A DNA stretch of 64,000 bases from Pseudoalteromonas spongiae UST010723-006 (GCF_000238255.3 NZ_CP011039.1:1103001-1167000); one strand, 5' to 3'; shown: positions 8,801 through 18,051, counted from the first letter of the stretch. Translations and numbers: made by a program. The notes: generated from the sequence alone by a model not told the origin.

Positions 8801-9951
8801 CAGTGACATCTGAAGGAAGACTCGCAAACCGGCATCCTGACATTGTATTGATCACCCATTGTGAAGAGGAAGTTCACGGTGTAAATGAAATCATAAGAGA
8901 ACAATTTGATAGCTTTCGATGTATTGTGAAAGACGATGCAGTCATTGAAACGATAAATCAGCTTAAGCCAAAAGTGGTTCTATTCGCGCTTGCAACGGTT
9001 AAAGAAAATATCACTTTGTACACGTTGATGATTAAAAGCCAAGTTTTAAATGAAAACCACTACAGCGTACTGTTGTGTAACAATAAAGAGTCGATACTTG
9101 CATTTGGTTGCTGTTTAAGGAATTTGTTTAATAGTTACTTCACTCATCAACCGCTTTATGAGCGCTTTCGGCTAAAGTTGATCGTATTCGAAGGACTCAC
9201 TCGTTGTGAGGTTGAACAAACATTTTATGATGAGCTTGTAAGTGTGGTTAAAAACCAAGATAGCGACTTAAATGAACTAATAGAGTTAGGGCTAAGTTAT
9301 AAAAAAAATGTTCTTGATAAACTCGATACGAGTAAGTTGGAAGTAGAACGAATAAAGAATGAAGTTAGCAAAGAAGAGCAAGGAGAGTTAAAGCAACTAC
9401 TTTTAGACAAGATCCAAACTGAACATTTACAACCATTACTGTCTTCACTTGAATCGGTGATATCAGACAATTTAACGACTATGTTGGCTAAAATGATGTC
9501 AGCACATGCAAACCTACAAAGTGCGGAAGTAACGCAAAATAATAATCCAGCACAAGCCTTGGAACAGTTTGATATTAATGAACAAGATGAAAAGCGCATA
9601 TTAGTTGTAGAAGACAACCATATTTATCGCGAAATGATTAGCGACGTTTTGTCTAAAGAAGGTTTTATAATTCATCAAGTAGATGATGGACTGAATGCTG
9701 TAAAAAAAATAAAGACTGATCGTTATGACCTTATTTTAATGGATTTGTTTATGCCGCATTTAAATGGTCTCAAAACAACGAAACATATGCGACAAGTTGG
9801 CAAGAACAAAAAAACACCGGTAATTGCACTATCAGGCAATAAAAACAAAGAAATAGTAAAAAAATGGGCGAGCCATGGCTTAGCTGGGTATATCGTAAAA
9901 CCTTCAACTAAAGCTGAAATACTAACAGTTATAAAACGGGTACTGGATTAA
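8797..9951 (+). CDS. response regulator with N-terminal pseudo-receiver and C-terminal receiver
   Basis: A 384-residue protein. Its C-terminal third (about 267-384) is a typical receiver with acidic VVEDN, phosphoacceptor Asp316 in LILMDLFMP, Ser/Thr-like ALSG and lysine in VKPS. Residues about 10-125 look like a second receiver fold that has lost its phosphoacceptor: the equivalent strand reads KVVLFALATV, without aspartate. A charged helical region (about 165-245) joins the two. There is no DNA-binding or enzymatic output domain, so output is probably by protein-protein contact. Its start overlaps the Hpt stop by 4 nt. The pseudo-receiver reading is inference from strand and helix pattern only. 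Confidence 0.8.
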   Translation: MTVTSEGRLANRHPDIVLITHCEEEVHGVNEIIREQFDSFRCIVKDDAVIETINQLKPKVVLFALATVKENITLYTLMIKSQVLNENHYSVLLCNNKESILAFGCCLRNLFNSYFTHQPLYERFRLKLIVFEGLTRCEVEQTFYDELVSVVKNQDSDLNELIELGLSYKKNVLDKLDTSKLEVERIKNEVSKEEQGELKQLLLDKIQTEHLQPLLSSLESVISDNLTTMLAKMMSAHANLQSAEVTQNNNPAQALEQFDINEQDEKRILVVEDNHIYREMISDVLSKEGFIIHQVDDGLNAVKKIKTDRYDLILMDLFMPHLNGLKTTKHMRQVGKNKKTPVIALSGNKNKEIVKKWASHGLAGYIVKPSTKAEILTVIKRVLD

Positions 9952-10072
9952 ATTTATCAATACACATATTTACTAGCGTTTGTTAGCCATTATTTAATTA
10001 TTTTCAAGGACATAGTGATTGCGGTAACCGATTTGATTATGTTCGCAAGCGCATTTGACTAATAATATTAAA

Positions 10073-10133
10073 GAGTAAGAACGCAACAGCGTTGAATTTA
10101 AACTTTATTAAACGTGGAGCTGGTTGCTTACTC
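10073..10133. other. long imperfect inverted repeat in intergenic region
   Basis: Outer arms GAGTAAG and CTTACTC, then GCAAC and GTTGC, enclose about 36 nt; within it CAAC-AGC-GTTG can also pair. It lies between the response regulator stop and the bidirectional terminator at 10188. It has no ORF or recognisable tRNA fold. It could be an RNA structure at the 3' end of the phosphorelay transcript. The rest of 9952-10187 shows nothing recognisable. Confidence 0.35.
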
Positions 10134-10187
10134 ATAAAGAATGTTGCTGTTGATGCGAATTAGTAAAAGTTGTAAATATGAGTCAAT

Positions 10188-10216
10188 AAAAAGCCACCGT
10201 ATTCGGTGGCTTTTTT
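10188..10216. terminator. bidirectional Rho-independent terminator
   Basis: Stem AAGCCACCG / CGGTGGCTT with T-runs on both strands. It serves the phosphorelay operon on the plus strand and the transporter gene on the minus strand. Confidence 0.9.
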
Positions 10217-10231
10217 GCGCTTGTAATAGAA

Positions 10232-11668
10232 TCAGCTATTTGCTGTAACTTGGCTCTCAACCCCTGCAATCTGTGGTTGCACATCTAAACCATAACCAAA
10301 GAAAGTGGCAGCGATTAGTACTACAGAGGCTGCAATCATTAGTTTCACCAATAACGGTAAGCAGAACTTAAACCACTGACCATAAGGTACACCGGCCATA
10401 CCGATGATCCCCATTAATACCGCATTAGTTGGAATAATCATATTTGAGAAGCCATCGCCAAATTGATACGCAAGTACCGCAACTTGGCGTGGTACACCAA
10501 CTAAATCACCAAGCGGTGCCATTAGCGGCATAGTAACGTACGCTTGACCTGAACCCGATGGAATAAAGGTATTTAGCAGAGTTTGAATAACAAGCATACC
10601 AACAGCTGATATTTCTGCGCTCACATAAGAAAGCGGTAAACTCATACCGTACACTAGGCTGTGCAGAATTTTACCGTCGTCTAAAATGAGTGCGATACCG
10701 CGTGCAACACCGATTAAAATTGCAGTGGTTACTAAATCAGAGGTACCTTCAATAAATTTGTTAGCAGCGGTATTCGCATCAAGTTTACCTAATACAGTGA
10801 TAACTAGGCCCCAAGCAACAAATAAGCCGCCAAGTTCATATAAGTACCAGCCTTTTGTGGCAATACCCCAAACGGCAATTACTAATGTTGCGATAAAGCT
10901 AAGTAGTACCAATTGGTGGCGACGATTAAGTTTTGGATAGTCATGGGTTTCTTTGCCTTCTAATGGGCAAGGAATGCCTGCCATTAACGAGCGAGATGGA
11001 TCCACTTGTACTTGTTTGGTGTATGACCAAACATGATGAAAACCAAGTAAAACGAACGGCACGAAAATCGCTAAACGTAGCCATAAGCCCGAATACACAG
11101 GAACTTCTGCAATCTGTTGGGCGATTAATACAGTAAACGGATTAAACGCAGATACGCCATAACCGATGCCATAGCCGGCAACAATCATACCGACCGCCGT
11201 CATCGCATCAAGGCGCATGGCTTTACATAATGCCACTAAAATAAGTACAAATGGAATGTATTCGCCCGCTGTGCCAATTGCACTTGAGGCAAGAGCAAAA
11301 CAAAAGACTACGGCAAAAATGAGTTTTTGCGGCTTATCGCCATGTTTTTCTAATAAACGGCCAATTAATGCATCTACTGTGCCTGTAGCACGTGCAATTG
11401 CGAGTACACCACCCACAATTAACACAAAAAAGATAACATCCTGTGCAGCGGCAAATGCCCGTGGAATTGCCGTTAGAAAGTCCCAAGGGGTAAGGTAATG
11501 ACTTTCAGTGGCAACTTGATAAGTGCCAGGAACAACGGCTTGGCGGCCATTTGCTGTTTCTACGGTATCAAAAAAGCCTTGGGGTACAATCCAAGTAGCA
11601 AGATAAGCGACAAACATCATCGCTAGTAGCAAAACCAGCGTATGAGGTACTTTCAATGTCTTAGGCAT
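10232..11668 (-). CDS. YfcC/DcuC-family inner-membrane transporter
   Basis: A 478-residue polytopic membrane protein with about 11-12 hydrophobic segments from residue 10 to 460. The pattern is that of the YfcC family in the ion transporter superfamily, annotated in many genomes as C4-dicarboxylate anaerobic carriers. Recognisable parts are the N-terminal TWIVPQGFF segment, the SSAIGTAGEYIPF loop and the SAFNPFTVLIAQQIAEVP segment. These proteins are secondary carriers for carboxylates or amino acids; the substrate here cannot be read from the sequence. It is monocistronic, ending at the terminator at 10188-10216. The 241 nt between it and queC contains the queC terminator and presumably its own promoter. 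Confidence 0.82.
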   Translation of the reverse strand: MPKTLKVPHTLVLLLAMMFVAYLATWIVPQGFFDTVETANGRQAVVPGTYQVATESHYLTPWDFLTAIPRAFAAAQDVIFFVLIVGGVLAIARATGTVDALIGRLLEKHGDKPQKLIFAVVFCFALASSAIGTAGEYIPFVLILVALCKAMRLDAMTAVGMIVAGYGIGYGVSAFNPFTVLIAQQIAEVPVYSGLWLRLAIFVPFVLLGFHHVWSYTKQVQVDPSRSLMAGIPCPLEGKETHDYPKLNRRHQLVLLSFIATLVIAVWGIATKGWYLYELGGLFVAWGLVITVLGKLDANTAANKFIEGTSDLVTTAILIGVARGIALILDDGKILHSLVYGMSLPLSYVSAEISAVGMLVIQTLLNTFIPSGSGQAYVTMPLMAPLGDLVGVPRQVAVLAYQFGDGFSNMIIPTNAVLMGIIGMAGVPYGQWFKFCLPLLVKLMIAASVVLIAATFFGYGLDVQPQIAGVESQVTANS

Positions 11669-11860
11669 AAATAAATCCAGTTGTGGGAAAGGCCAATAGT
11701 TTATTCGTAATTTGGGTGCTTAAAAAGAGGGGATTGTAAACAAATTAGAATGGCTTATCGCAAAAGGGTGTAACTTTGGCGTAGAGTACAAATATGGCTT
11801 TAGTTTTTAAGGTGCATAGCAGCAATAAAAAAGAGTTTTGCGAATGGACAGAGCAAAACA

Positions 11861-11884
11861 AAAAAGCACCATTTGGTGCTTTTA
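11861..11884 (-). terminator. Rho-independent terminator after queC
   Basis: Inverted repeat AAAGCACC / GGTGCTTT with a short loop. On the minus strand it is followed by a T-run. It lies 26 nt past the queC stop. Confidence 0.85.
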
Positions 11885-11909
11885 ATGTGCGTTAACTAAC
11901 AGGTATTAG

Positions 11910-12572
11910 TTAATTTGCTTCATATGGTAGCGGATCGCTTGCCTGGTTTAGCTCAAACGCTTCTAAACGCTCTTGGCAAGCGCCGCATTTACCGCAGGCT
12001 TTTTCTCGACCGTTGTAGCAAGTCCATGTCTTACTGTAATCGAGGCCCATATTTAAACCGTCGGTTAAAATCTCAATTTTAGTATTATTTAAGTATGGGC
12101 TAACTATTTCAATTTCTTCGTAGTTAGCGATGCGGCACACATCATCCATTTTTTGTACGAATTCAGGGCGGCAGTCTGGATAAATTGCATGGTCGCCTGA
12201 GTGAGCGCCGTAAAATACCTTGTTGGCTTTAAGTGAAACTGCATAGCCAACAGCAAGTGATAATAAAATCATATTGCGGTTTGGTACCACAGTTGATTTC
12301 ATGCTTTCTTCTTCGTAGTGACCTTCCGGTACGTCAATATCGTCAGTCAGCGATGAGCCACCAATTAATTGGTTGATTGCTGAGATATCAACAACTTTAT
12401 GAGAAATGTTTAATTCCGCACATACGTCTGCTGCAACTTTTAATTCTTTAACATGACGCTGGCCGTAATCAAACGAAAGTGCATACACTTCATAACCTTG
12501 GCGAATGGCTTTATTTAAAACGGTATATGAATCCATTCCACCAGAGTAAATTACAACAACTTTTTGCGACAT
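11910..12572 (-). CDS. queC: 7-cyano-7-deazaguanine (preQ0) synthase
   Basis: Converts 7-carboxy-7-deazaguanine, ATP and ammonia to preQ0 in queuosine biosynthesis. The 220-residue protein has the PP-loop ATP pyrophosphatase motif SGGMDS at 10-15 and the C-terminal zinc site with cysteines at 185, 193, 196 and 199 (CGKCGAC region). It is divergent from queE with 98 nt between the two starts, so the two consecutive pathway enzymes probably share a regulatory region. No preQ1 riboswitch was recognised there. Confidence 0.97.
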   Translation of the reverse strand: MSQKVVVIYSGGMDSYTVLNKAIRQGYEVYALSFDYGQRHVKELKVAADVCAELNISHKVVDISAINQLIGGSSLTDDIDVPEGHYEEESMKSTVVPNRNMILLSLAVGYAVSLKANKVFYGAHSGDHAIYPDCRPEFVQKMDDVCRIANYEEIEIVSPYLNNTKIEILTDGLNMGLDYSKTWTCYNGREKACGKCGACQERLEAFELNQASDPLPYEAN

Positions 12573-12670
12573 ATTTCTCTCACTTTAGCTATAATAGCGG
12601 TTTTTGCGGGCGCGATAGTCTACACCTTCGTGACCTTGAAGACAAATCTAGCAGTAATTAGAGGCGTACG

Positions 12671-13336
12671 TTGTACAAAATTAACGAAGTATTCGAAACC
12701 ATTCAAGGTGAGGCAAGTTACACAGGTTGCCCATCTATATTTATTCGCTTGCAAGGGTGTCCTGTGGGATGTGCTTGGTGCGACACTAAGCAAACATGGC
12801 ATACGGACGATACTTATTTAGTTGATCTTTCTGACACAGTTGAAAAGAAAGCTGACTCGGATTATTTTGCTAATTGTACCGCAGAACAAATTCTTGCGCT
12901 AATTCGCGACAAGCAATATCAAGCAAAGCATATTGTGATCACTGGTGGTGAGCCATGCATGTACGACTTAAACCCGCTTTGTGACTTACTTCATGAAAAC
13001 GGGTTTTCTACGCAAATTGAAACCAGCGGCACATTTGACATTTTAGCGCCAGCAACAACGTGGGTAACGGTGTCACCAAAAATTAATATGCGTGGTGGCT
13101 ATAAAGTACTAAAAAGCGCCATGCAACGTGCTAACGAGATTAAACATCCAGTCGCAATGATGCGCCATGTTGAAGAGTTAGAAGAGCTGTTTGCTGAAGC
13201 AGGGCATACACCAGAACTCGTTTATTTACAGCCTATTAGTCAAAAGGCAAAGGCGACGCGCTTAGCAATTGAAGTATGTAAGGCTAAAAACTGGCGCTTA
13301 TCGGTGCAAGTGCATAAGTATATTGGTATTGCTTAA
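12671..13336 (+). CDS. queE: 7-carboxy-7-deazaguanine synthase
   Basis: Radical-SAM enzyme that contracts the ring of 6-carboxytetrahydropterin to 7-carboxy-7-deazaguanine, the step before QueC. The 221-residue protein starts MYKINEVFETIQGE. It has the iron-sulfur CX3CX2C motif at Cys30, Cys34 and Cys37 (GCPVGCAWCDT) and a VITGGEP motif for SAM binding. The start is TTG at 12671 with AGAGG 6 nt upstream; this gives the N-terminus seen in E. coli QueE, and no better upstream start exists. It ends before a bidirectional terminator shared with mltD. Confidence 0.95.
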   Translation: MYKINEVFETIQGEASYTGCPSIFIRLQGCPVGCAWCDTKQTWHTDDTYLVDLSDTVEKKADSDYFANCTAEQILALIRDKQYQAKHIVITGGEPCMYDLNPLCDLLHENGFSTQIETSGTFDILAPATTWVTVSPKINMRGGYKVLKSAMQRANEIKHPVAMMRHVEELEELFAEAGHTPELVYLQPISQKAKATRLAIEVCKAKNWRLSVQVHKYIGIA

Positions 13337-13360
13337 CTTTCATTAGTTAACGTACGGCAC

Positions 13361-13389
13361 AAAAAAGGCGCTAAATAGCGCCTTTTTTA
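13361..13389. terminator. bidirectional terminator between queE and mltD
   Basis: Stem AAAGGCGCT / AGCGCCTTT with A- and T-runs on both sides. It lies between the convergent queE and mltD genes. Confidence 0.9.
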
Positions 13390-13405
13390 ATATGTTTGCT
13401 CAGTG

Positions 13406-14977
13406 TTACCCTGTTTTTACATCCACTTTTAGTTTTAGCTTTTGTCCAGGTTGAATGTATTCATTCTTGGCAATGCTATTCCATTTCATAATGTCCGATA
13501 CTGACACTTTATACAAACCCGCAATGCGCGCTAACGAATCACCTTTGCGCACTTTATAGGTGATGGTGCGTTCAGTCACATTACCCGCTAAGGTTGAACT
13601 GGTTTTTTGATAAACCGTTAACTGCTGGCCAAGACGCAAGGTCGCATTTTTGCGTAAGTTATTCCACTTCATTAAGTCTTTGGTTGATACTTTATATTTA
13701 CGACCAATTTTCCACAGACTATCGCCACTAACGACGGTATGCGTAGTTTTGCGGTTTGCTTTGTTGTTAGCTGCAATACGCATTGGACCGCTTAATAAGT
13801 TATTGTCTATTTGGCCATTACTTAATGGCACAAACAGCTGTTGACCAACGCGAATAGTGTTGTTACTCAACTTGTTTAGCGTTTTGATGCTAGTCGTGCT
13901 GGTATCAAATTGCTTGGCGATTTTTGATAGGCTATCACCTGATTTTACTGTGTATTGCTGCCAACGAATGCGGTCTTTAGCATCCATTTTGGCAAGTTGT
14001 GCTTTGAAGCCATAAGCTTTATCTGCTGGTACAAGTAGCTTATGCGGACCGGTTGGATCGGTTGCCCAACGGTTAAATGCGGGGTTTAACTTATACATTT
14101 CAGTCACTGGAATGTCGGCCATTTCAGCGGCTTTTGCTAAGTCAATCTGACCGCCAGTATTAACCAACTCAACAGCAGGCTTATTATCTATTTTTTTCCA
14201 CGTTACTTTAAACTCGTCTGAGCGCGCAAGTAAGTCTGATAGCGCTAGCAGTTTAGGCACGTATTGGGTTGTTTCTCGCGGTAAATCAAGCGACCAAAAA
14301 TCAGTTGGTAACTGCTTTTTACGGTTCTTTTTAATCGCACGTAATACTCGACCTTCACCTGAGTTATATGCAGCGATTGCATTTAGCCAATCACCATCAA
14401 GTGTTTTGTGTAAATACGTTAAATACTCAAGTGCAGCGCGAGTAGACTCGGTAATATCGCGACGACCGTCGTACCACCAATTCTGCTTTAGACCGAAACG
14501 CTCTCCTGTGGCTGGCATAAACTGCCAAATACCAGAAGCACTGCGGTGCGAATAGCCAAATGGGTCAAATGCGCTTTCAACAATAGGCAATAGCGCAATT
14601 TCAATAGGGATCTGACGCTTTTCTACCTCTTCCACAATATAGTGAAGGTAGGGAGTACCACGTGTGGCGATACGATCTAAATATTTTTGGTGCTTTGCGT
14701 AGTAGTTACGCTCGGCAACTACGGCGCGATTTTGCGGCACAGGAATCGAAAGCTGATAGCGAATACGTTGCCACACATCGTCAAATTCAGGGATTTGTTC
14801 AATGACTTCTTGCTCTTCTTCTGCAAGTGCAAGCACTGTTAATGCATCATATACGTCTTGTGAGCTGGCAACTTTATAGTTTGGCTCTGCCGTATTTTCT
14901 GATTGAGATTGATTTGTCGTTTGACAGCCCACAAGCCACACACTGGCGCTTAGGGCAATTATTTGCTTATAAGTCAT
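13406..14977 (-). CDS. mltD: membrane-bound lytic murein transglycosylase D with three LysM domains
   Basis: Cleaves peptidoglycan glycan strands with formation of 1,6-anhydromuramyl ends. The 523-residue protein has a lipoprotein signal with lipobox LVGC (lipidated Cys18). The SLT domain has catalytic Glu134 in IVESAFDPFGYSHRSASGIW and the QFMPATGERFGL motif. Three LysM peptidoglycan-binding repeats begin near residues 342, 412 and 472 with YTVKSGDSL, HTVVSGDSL and YKVRKGDSL. It is probably anchored to the outer membrane. Gene order mltD-gloB is conserved in gammaproteobacteria. Confidence 0.95.
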   Translation of the reverse strand: MTYKQIIALSASVWLVGCQTTNQSQSENTAEPNYKVASSQDVYDALTVLALAEEEQEVIEQIPEFDDVWQRIRYQLSIPVPQNRAVVAERNYYAKHQKYLDRIATRGTPYLHYIVEEVEKRQIPIEIALLPIVESAFDPFGYSHRSASGIWQFMPATGERFGLKQNWWYDGRRDITESTRAALEYLTYLHKTLDGDWLNAIAAYNSGEGRVLRAIKKNRKKQLPTDFWSLDLPRETTQYVPKLLALSDLLARSDEFKVTWKKIDNKPAVELVNTGGQIDLAKAAEMADIPVTEMYKLNPAFNRWATDPTGPHKLLVPADKAYGFKAQLAKMDAKDRIRWQQYTVKSGDSLSKIAKQFDTSTTSIKTLNKLSNNTIRVGQQLFVPLSNGQIDNNLLSGPMRIAANNKANRKTTHTVVSGDSLWKIGRKYKVSTKDLMKWNNLRKNATLRLGQQLTVYQKTSSTLAGNVTERTITYKVRKGDSLARIAGLYKVSVSDIMKWNSIAKNEYIQPGQKLKLKVDVKTG

Positions 14978-15076
14978 TAATACAAAATACCGAGTTAAAA
15001 CGGAACGCCGAATAATACCGATCTTGGCTAAAAATTGCCAATTTCATTTATTTTTATCATTAATTGATAAATAGAT

Positions 15077-15847
15077 TTAATAATTGTCCTTTAGTTCCCT
15101 TAAGGCGGTAAAAACACTGACATCGTTTATTTCGGTAACTGAATTTTTAGCTAACACACTAGTTCTTACATTATGTTCATGTGTGCGTAAAAATGGGTTT
15201 ATCGCCTTTTGCTCTTCTATTGTGGTAGGCAAGGAAATATCACTATGTTTGGCAAGTTCATCGCGATAGGCAGCAAGCGTATGATTGTCTGGCTCGATAT
15301 ATGCAGCAAAATCTAGGTTGGCACGCGTATATTCATGGGTGCAATAAACCTGTGTTGAATCGGGCAGGGCTGCTATACGTAAAAGCGATGTGAGCATTTG
15401 TGTTGGCGTGCCTTCAAATAATCGACCACATCCACCATTAAAAAGTGTATCGCCACAAAAAATCATGTTTTCATTATAATAGGCAATATGATCAAGGGTA
15501 TGTCCTGGCACATGCATAATTGCTAATGTTAGTTGTAATTCATCCAGTGTTATAACAGCGTCATCTTCAAGTTTATGGGTAATACCGTCAAAAGGGCTGT
15601 TGCTCGGGCCATAAACGGGTAAACCACTAAACTTCTTAACCAGCTTTTCAACCCCATTAGTGTGATCCCAATGATGATGGGTAATTAAGATACCTGTTAG
15701 CGACAATGAGTGCTCGCGGCAGAACGCTAAAACGGGTTCCGCGTCACCTGGGTCAACCACATAAAGCTGTTTACTGTCTTGATTAACCAATGCCCAAATG
15801 TAATTGTCGTTAAACGCGGGAATGGGAATTACTTGTACCAAATTCAC
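15077..15847 (-). CDS. gloB: hydroxyacylglutathione hydrolase (glyoxalase II)
   Basis: Hydrolyses S-D-lactoylglutathione to D-lactate and glutathione, finishing methylglyoxal detoxification. The 256-residue metallo-beta-lactamase-fold protein starts with IPAFNDNYIWAL. The binuclear metal motif THHHWDHTNG supplies His57, His59, Asp61 and His62. The later GHTLDHIAYY, FCGDTLFNGGCGRLFEG and THEYT segments are diagnostic for GloB. It is divergent from the yafS-like methyltransferase with 54 nt between starts, as in E. coli. Confidence 0.97.
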   Translation of the reverse strand: MNLVQVIPIPAFNDNYIWALVNQDSKQLYVVDPGDAEPVLAFCREHSLSLTGILITHHHWDHTNGVEKLVKKFSGLPVYGPSNSPFDGITHKLEDDAVITLDELQLTLAIMHVPGHTLDHIAYYNENMIFCGDTLFNGGCGRLFEGTPTQMLTSLLRIAALPDSTQVYCTHEYTRANLDFAAYIEPDNHTLAAYRDELAKHSDISLPTTIEEQKAINPFLRTHEHNVRTSVLAKNSVTEINDVSVFTALRELKDNY

Positions 15848-15901
15848 TTGCTCTGTTATGTTTACTCTGTAGACTATCTCTCATTATAACGAGGCAAAGA
15901 C

Positions 15902-16672
15902 TTGAAACCAGCGCTAAGTTTACAAAATACCATTCAACCCCATTCTTGGTATGATTTTCCCCATGGCGAATACTTAAAACAAGAAATCGAGCAAATCTTC
16001 ACGCCGTGGTTAAACCGAATTTTTGGCTATCACTTGCTCAAAATAGGTGAGCTGAGCGCTGAGTTAGATACCTCTGCGTGTGTTATTAAACACCAAGTAA
16101 ATGTCGCAAACTCGAGTAAAGCCGGAGTAAGAGCGCACATTGATGAATTACCTTTTTCTGAACAAACAGTCGATGGCTGCATATTAAGTCATGGCTTGGA
16201 GTATTTAACCGACCCACACCACTGCTTACGAGAAGTGCATAGAGTATTAATGCCTGGCGGCTACTTAGTGCTTAGCGGGTTTAATCCATTTAGCTTTTGT
16301 GGCTTGGCGCGCATACTGCCTTTTGCCAAGCAAAAGTTACCGTGGAGTGGGCGCTTTTTTACCCCAGCACGAGTAAAAGACTGGTTACATTTATTAGGGT
16401 TCGAAGTGGTATTTGAAGAACGAGCGATTTACTCATCGCTTGCTCGCGGTAAGCGGCTATCGCGTTTTGCAGCGTGGCAATCGTTTTGCCAACATTATTT
16501 AAAACCGACGGGTAGTGTATACGTGATTGTGGCAAGAAAACGTGTTGCGCCATTAACGCCGATTAAACCAAAATGGCATGCTCGTCCGCAATTTAATCCA
16601 GCGGTAAGAGGTGTAGGGCTCAGAAGCACTCCTCGAAATGCTTCTATTAGCTCAAAACGTGAATCTAGTTAA
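15902..16672 (+). CDS. yafS: class I SAM-dependent methyltransferase (YafS-like)
   Basis: A 256-residue protein with a methyltransferase type 11 core: PFSEQTVDGCILSHGLEYL followed by DPHHCLREVHRVLMPGGYLVLSGFNPFS. The usual glycine-rich SAM loop is poorly conserved. The substrate is unknown. The gene sits between gloB and rnhA exactly where E. coli has yafS, which is the main basis for the symbol. The start is TTG at 15902 with a GAGG site about 8 nt upstream. Its 3' end overlaps the convergent metallo-hydrolase gene by 8 nt, with no terminator visible. Confidence 0.8.
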   Translation: MKPALSLQNTIQPHSWYDFPHGEYLKQEIEQIFTPWLNRIFGYHLLKIGELSAELDTSACVIKHQVNVANSSKAGVRAHIDELPFSEQTVDGCILSHGLEYLTDPHHCLREVHRVLMPGGYLVLSGFNPFSFCGLARILPFAKQKLPWSGRFFTPARVKDWLHLLGFEVVFEERAIYSSLARGKRLSRFAAWQSFCQHYLKPTGSVYVIVARKRVAPLTPIKPKWHARPQFNPAVRGVGLRSTPRNASISSKRESS

Positions 16673-17519
16673 ACGTTAGCGGTATTTTTAAGTAAGTGGT
16701 GCCATTCGCTTCGGCTTCGGGAAAGTGCCCCGCATTGATATTTACTTGAATTGAAGGGTGAATCAATTTGGGTACCGCTAAATCGGCATCTCGCGATTCG
16801 CGGGTTTTCACATAATCGTGTTGCGTAATGCCGTGCTTTAAGTGCACATTATATTGTTTTTGCGCCTCAACACTGGTAACAACACTTACTTCGCGACCAT
16901 TTGGTTGATAATCATGGCACATATATAAGTGGGTATCGTTACCAAGCTCAAAAATGCGTTGAATTGAATGATACAATTGGCTGGCATCACCGCCTGGGAA
17001 ATCGCAACGGGCCGTGCCGCTATCTGGCATAAACAACGTATCACCAACAAATGCACTGCCATCGACAATATAGGTAACGCTGTCGGGCGTGTGTCCCGGT
17101 GTAAACATCACGGTAACCGCTTCTTCACCTAAATAAAATACTTCGCCATCGTCGAATAAATGGCAAAATTGACTACCATCCGTTGGAATATCGAAGTTAA
17201 ATACCTTATTAAAATGCTGCTGTACTTGCGTAATGTGCTTGCCTGTTGCCACTTTAGCACCGAGTTTTTGCTTAAGGTATTGCGCGGCAGATACATGATC
17301 TGCATGGGCGTGTGTTTCTAAAATCCAATCAACATCTAAGTGGTGGCTATCAATATAATGAATAATCGAATCAGCAAACTGGTAGCCGACGTTGCCTGAA
17401 GCAATATCAAAATCAACAGCGGCATCGATAACCATGGCTTTTAAGCTACGGTTATCAAATACCACATAACTGATGGTTGAAGATTGTTTGTGAAAGAAAC
17501 TTTCAATGGTTACATTCAT
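16665..17519 (-). CDS. metallo-beta-lactamase-fold hydrolase, persulfide dioxygenase-like
   Basis: A 284-residue protein with metal motif THAHADH (His70, His72, Asp74, His75), FTPGHTPDSVTY, and FVGDTLFMPDSGTARCDFPGG. This resembles the ETHE1/sulfur-dioxygenase (Blh-type) branch of the fold more than glyoxalase II. Members oxidise glutathione persulfide with a mononuclear iron; that activity is inferred by family only. The frame is open upstream to 17564, but the ATG at 17519 begins MNVTIESFFH, which fits family N-termini; neither start has a clear ribosome site. It is inserted between yafS and rnhA, genes that are close neighbours in E. coli. Confidence 0.8.
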   Translation of the reverse strand: MNVTIESFFHKQSSTISYVVFDNRSLKAMVIDAAVDFDIASGNVGYQFADSIIHYIDSHHLDVDWILETHAHADHVSAAQYLKQKLGAKVATGKHITQVQQHFNKVFNFDIPTDGSQFCHLFDDGEVFYLGEEAVTVMFTPGHTPDSVTYIVDGSAFVGDTLFMPDSGTARCDFPGGDASQLYHSIQRIFELGNDTHLYMCHDYQPNGREVSVVTSVEAQKQYNVHLKHGITQHDYVKTRESRDADLAVPKLIHPSIQVNINAGHFPEAEANGTTYLKIPLTFN

Positions 17520-17580
17520 ACTAGCAAAAACTGGATATATCAAATATGGAATAAGATATATCATAGAGTAATAAAGAGAT

Positions 17581-18051
17581 CTAGCTTTGCGCTACGAATC
17601 CAGTATCTTCAAGCAAGTCGCTACTTTCTGCGGCCTCTCTGGCTAAGTCGTCAACGCGTTCATTTTCCGCGTGACCCGCATGGCCTTTCACCCAGCGCCA
17701 CTCAACGTGGTGCTTTGAATTGGCAGCATCAAGGCGTTGCCACAGATCTTTGTTTTTTACATCTTGCTTGCTGGCGGTTTTCCAGCCGCGCTTTTTCCAG
17801 TTGGCAAGCCAAGATTCAATACCTTGCTTCACATATTGACTATCAGTAGTGAGAATAACCTGACAGGGCTCTTTTAATGACTCTAAGCCAATAATCGCTG
17901 CGAGCAGTTCCATGCGATTATTTGTAGTTAAGGTATAACCTTGACTCAACTCTTTTTCATGACCTTTGTAGCGAAGTAGGGTGCCATAGCCACCTGGACC
18001 TGGGTTGCCCAGACATGAACCATCAGTAAAAATCTCTACGTTTTTTTGCAC
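17581..18051 (-). CDS. rnhA: ribonuclease HI
   Basis: Degrades the RNA strand of RNA-DNA hybrids, removing R-loops and primers. The 156-residue protein has all four catalytic carboxylates at the classical positions: Asp10 (IFTDGSC), Glu48 (NNRMEL), Asp70 (TTDSQYV) and Asp134, plus His124 in VKGHAGH. It is divergent from dnaQ with 62 nt between starts, the arrangement conserved from E. coli onward. Confidence 0.98.
   Translation of the reverse strand: MQKNVEIFTDGSCLGNPGPGGYGTLLRYKGHEKELSQGYTLTTNNRMELLAAIIGLESLKEPCQVILTTDSQYVKQGIESWLANWKKRGWKTASKQDVKNKDLWQRLDAANSKHHVEWRWVKGHAGHAENERVDDLAREAAESSDLLEDTGFVAQS

Noticed and set aside
12573..12670. preQ1 riboswitch between queC and queE
   Set aside because: The 98-nt divergent region shows no H-type pseudoknot pattern or C-rich loop that I could recognise.
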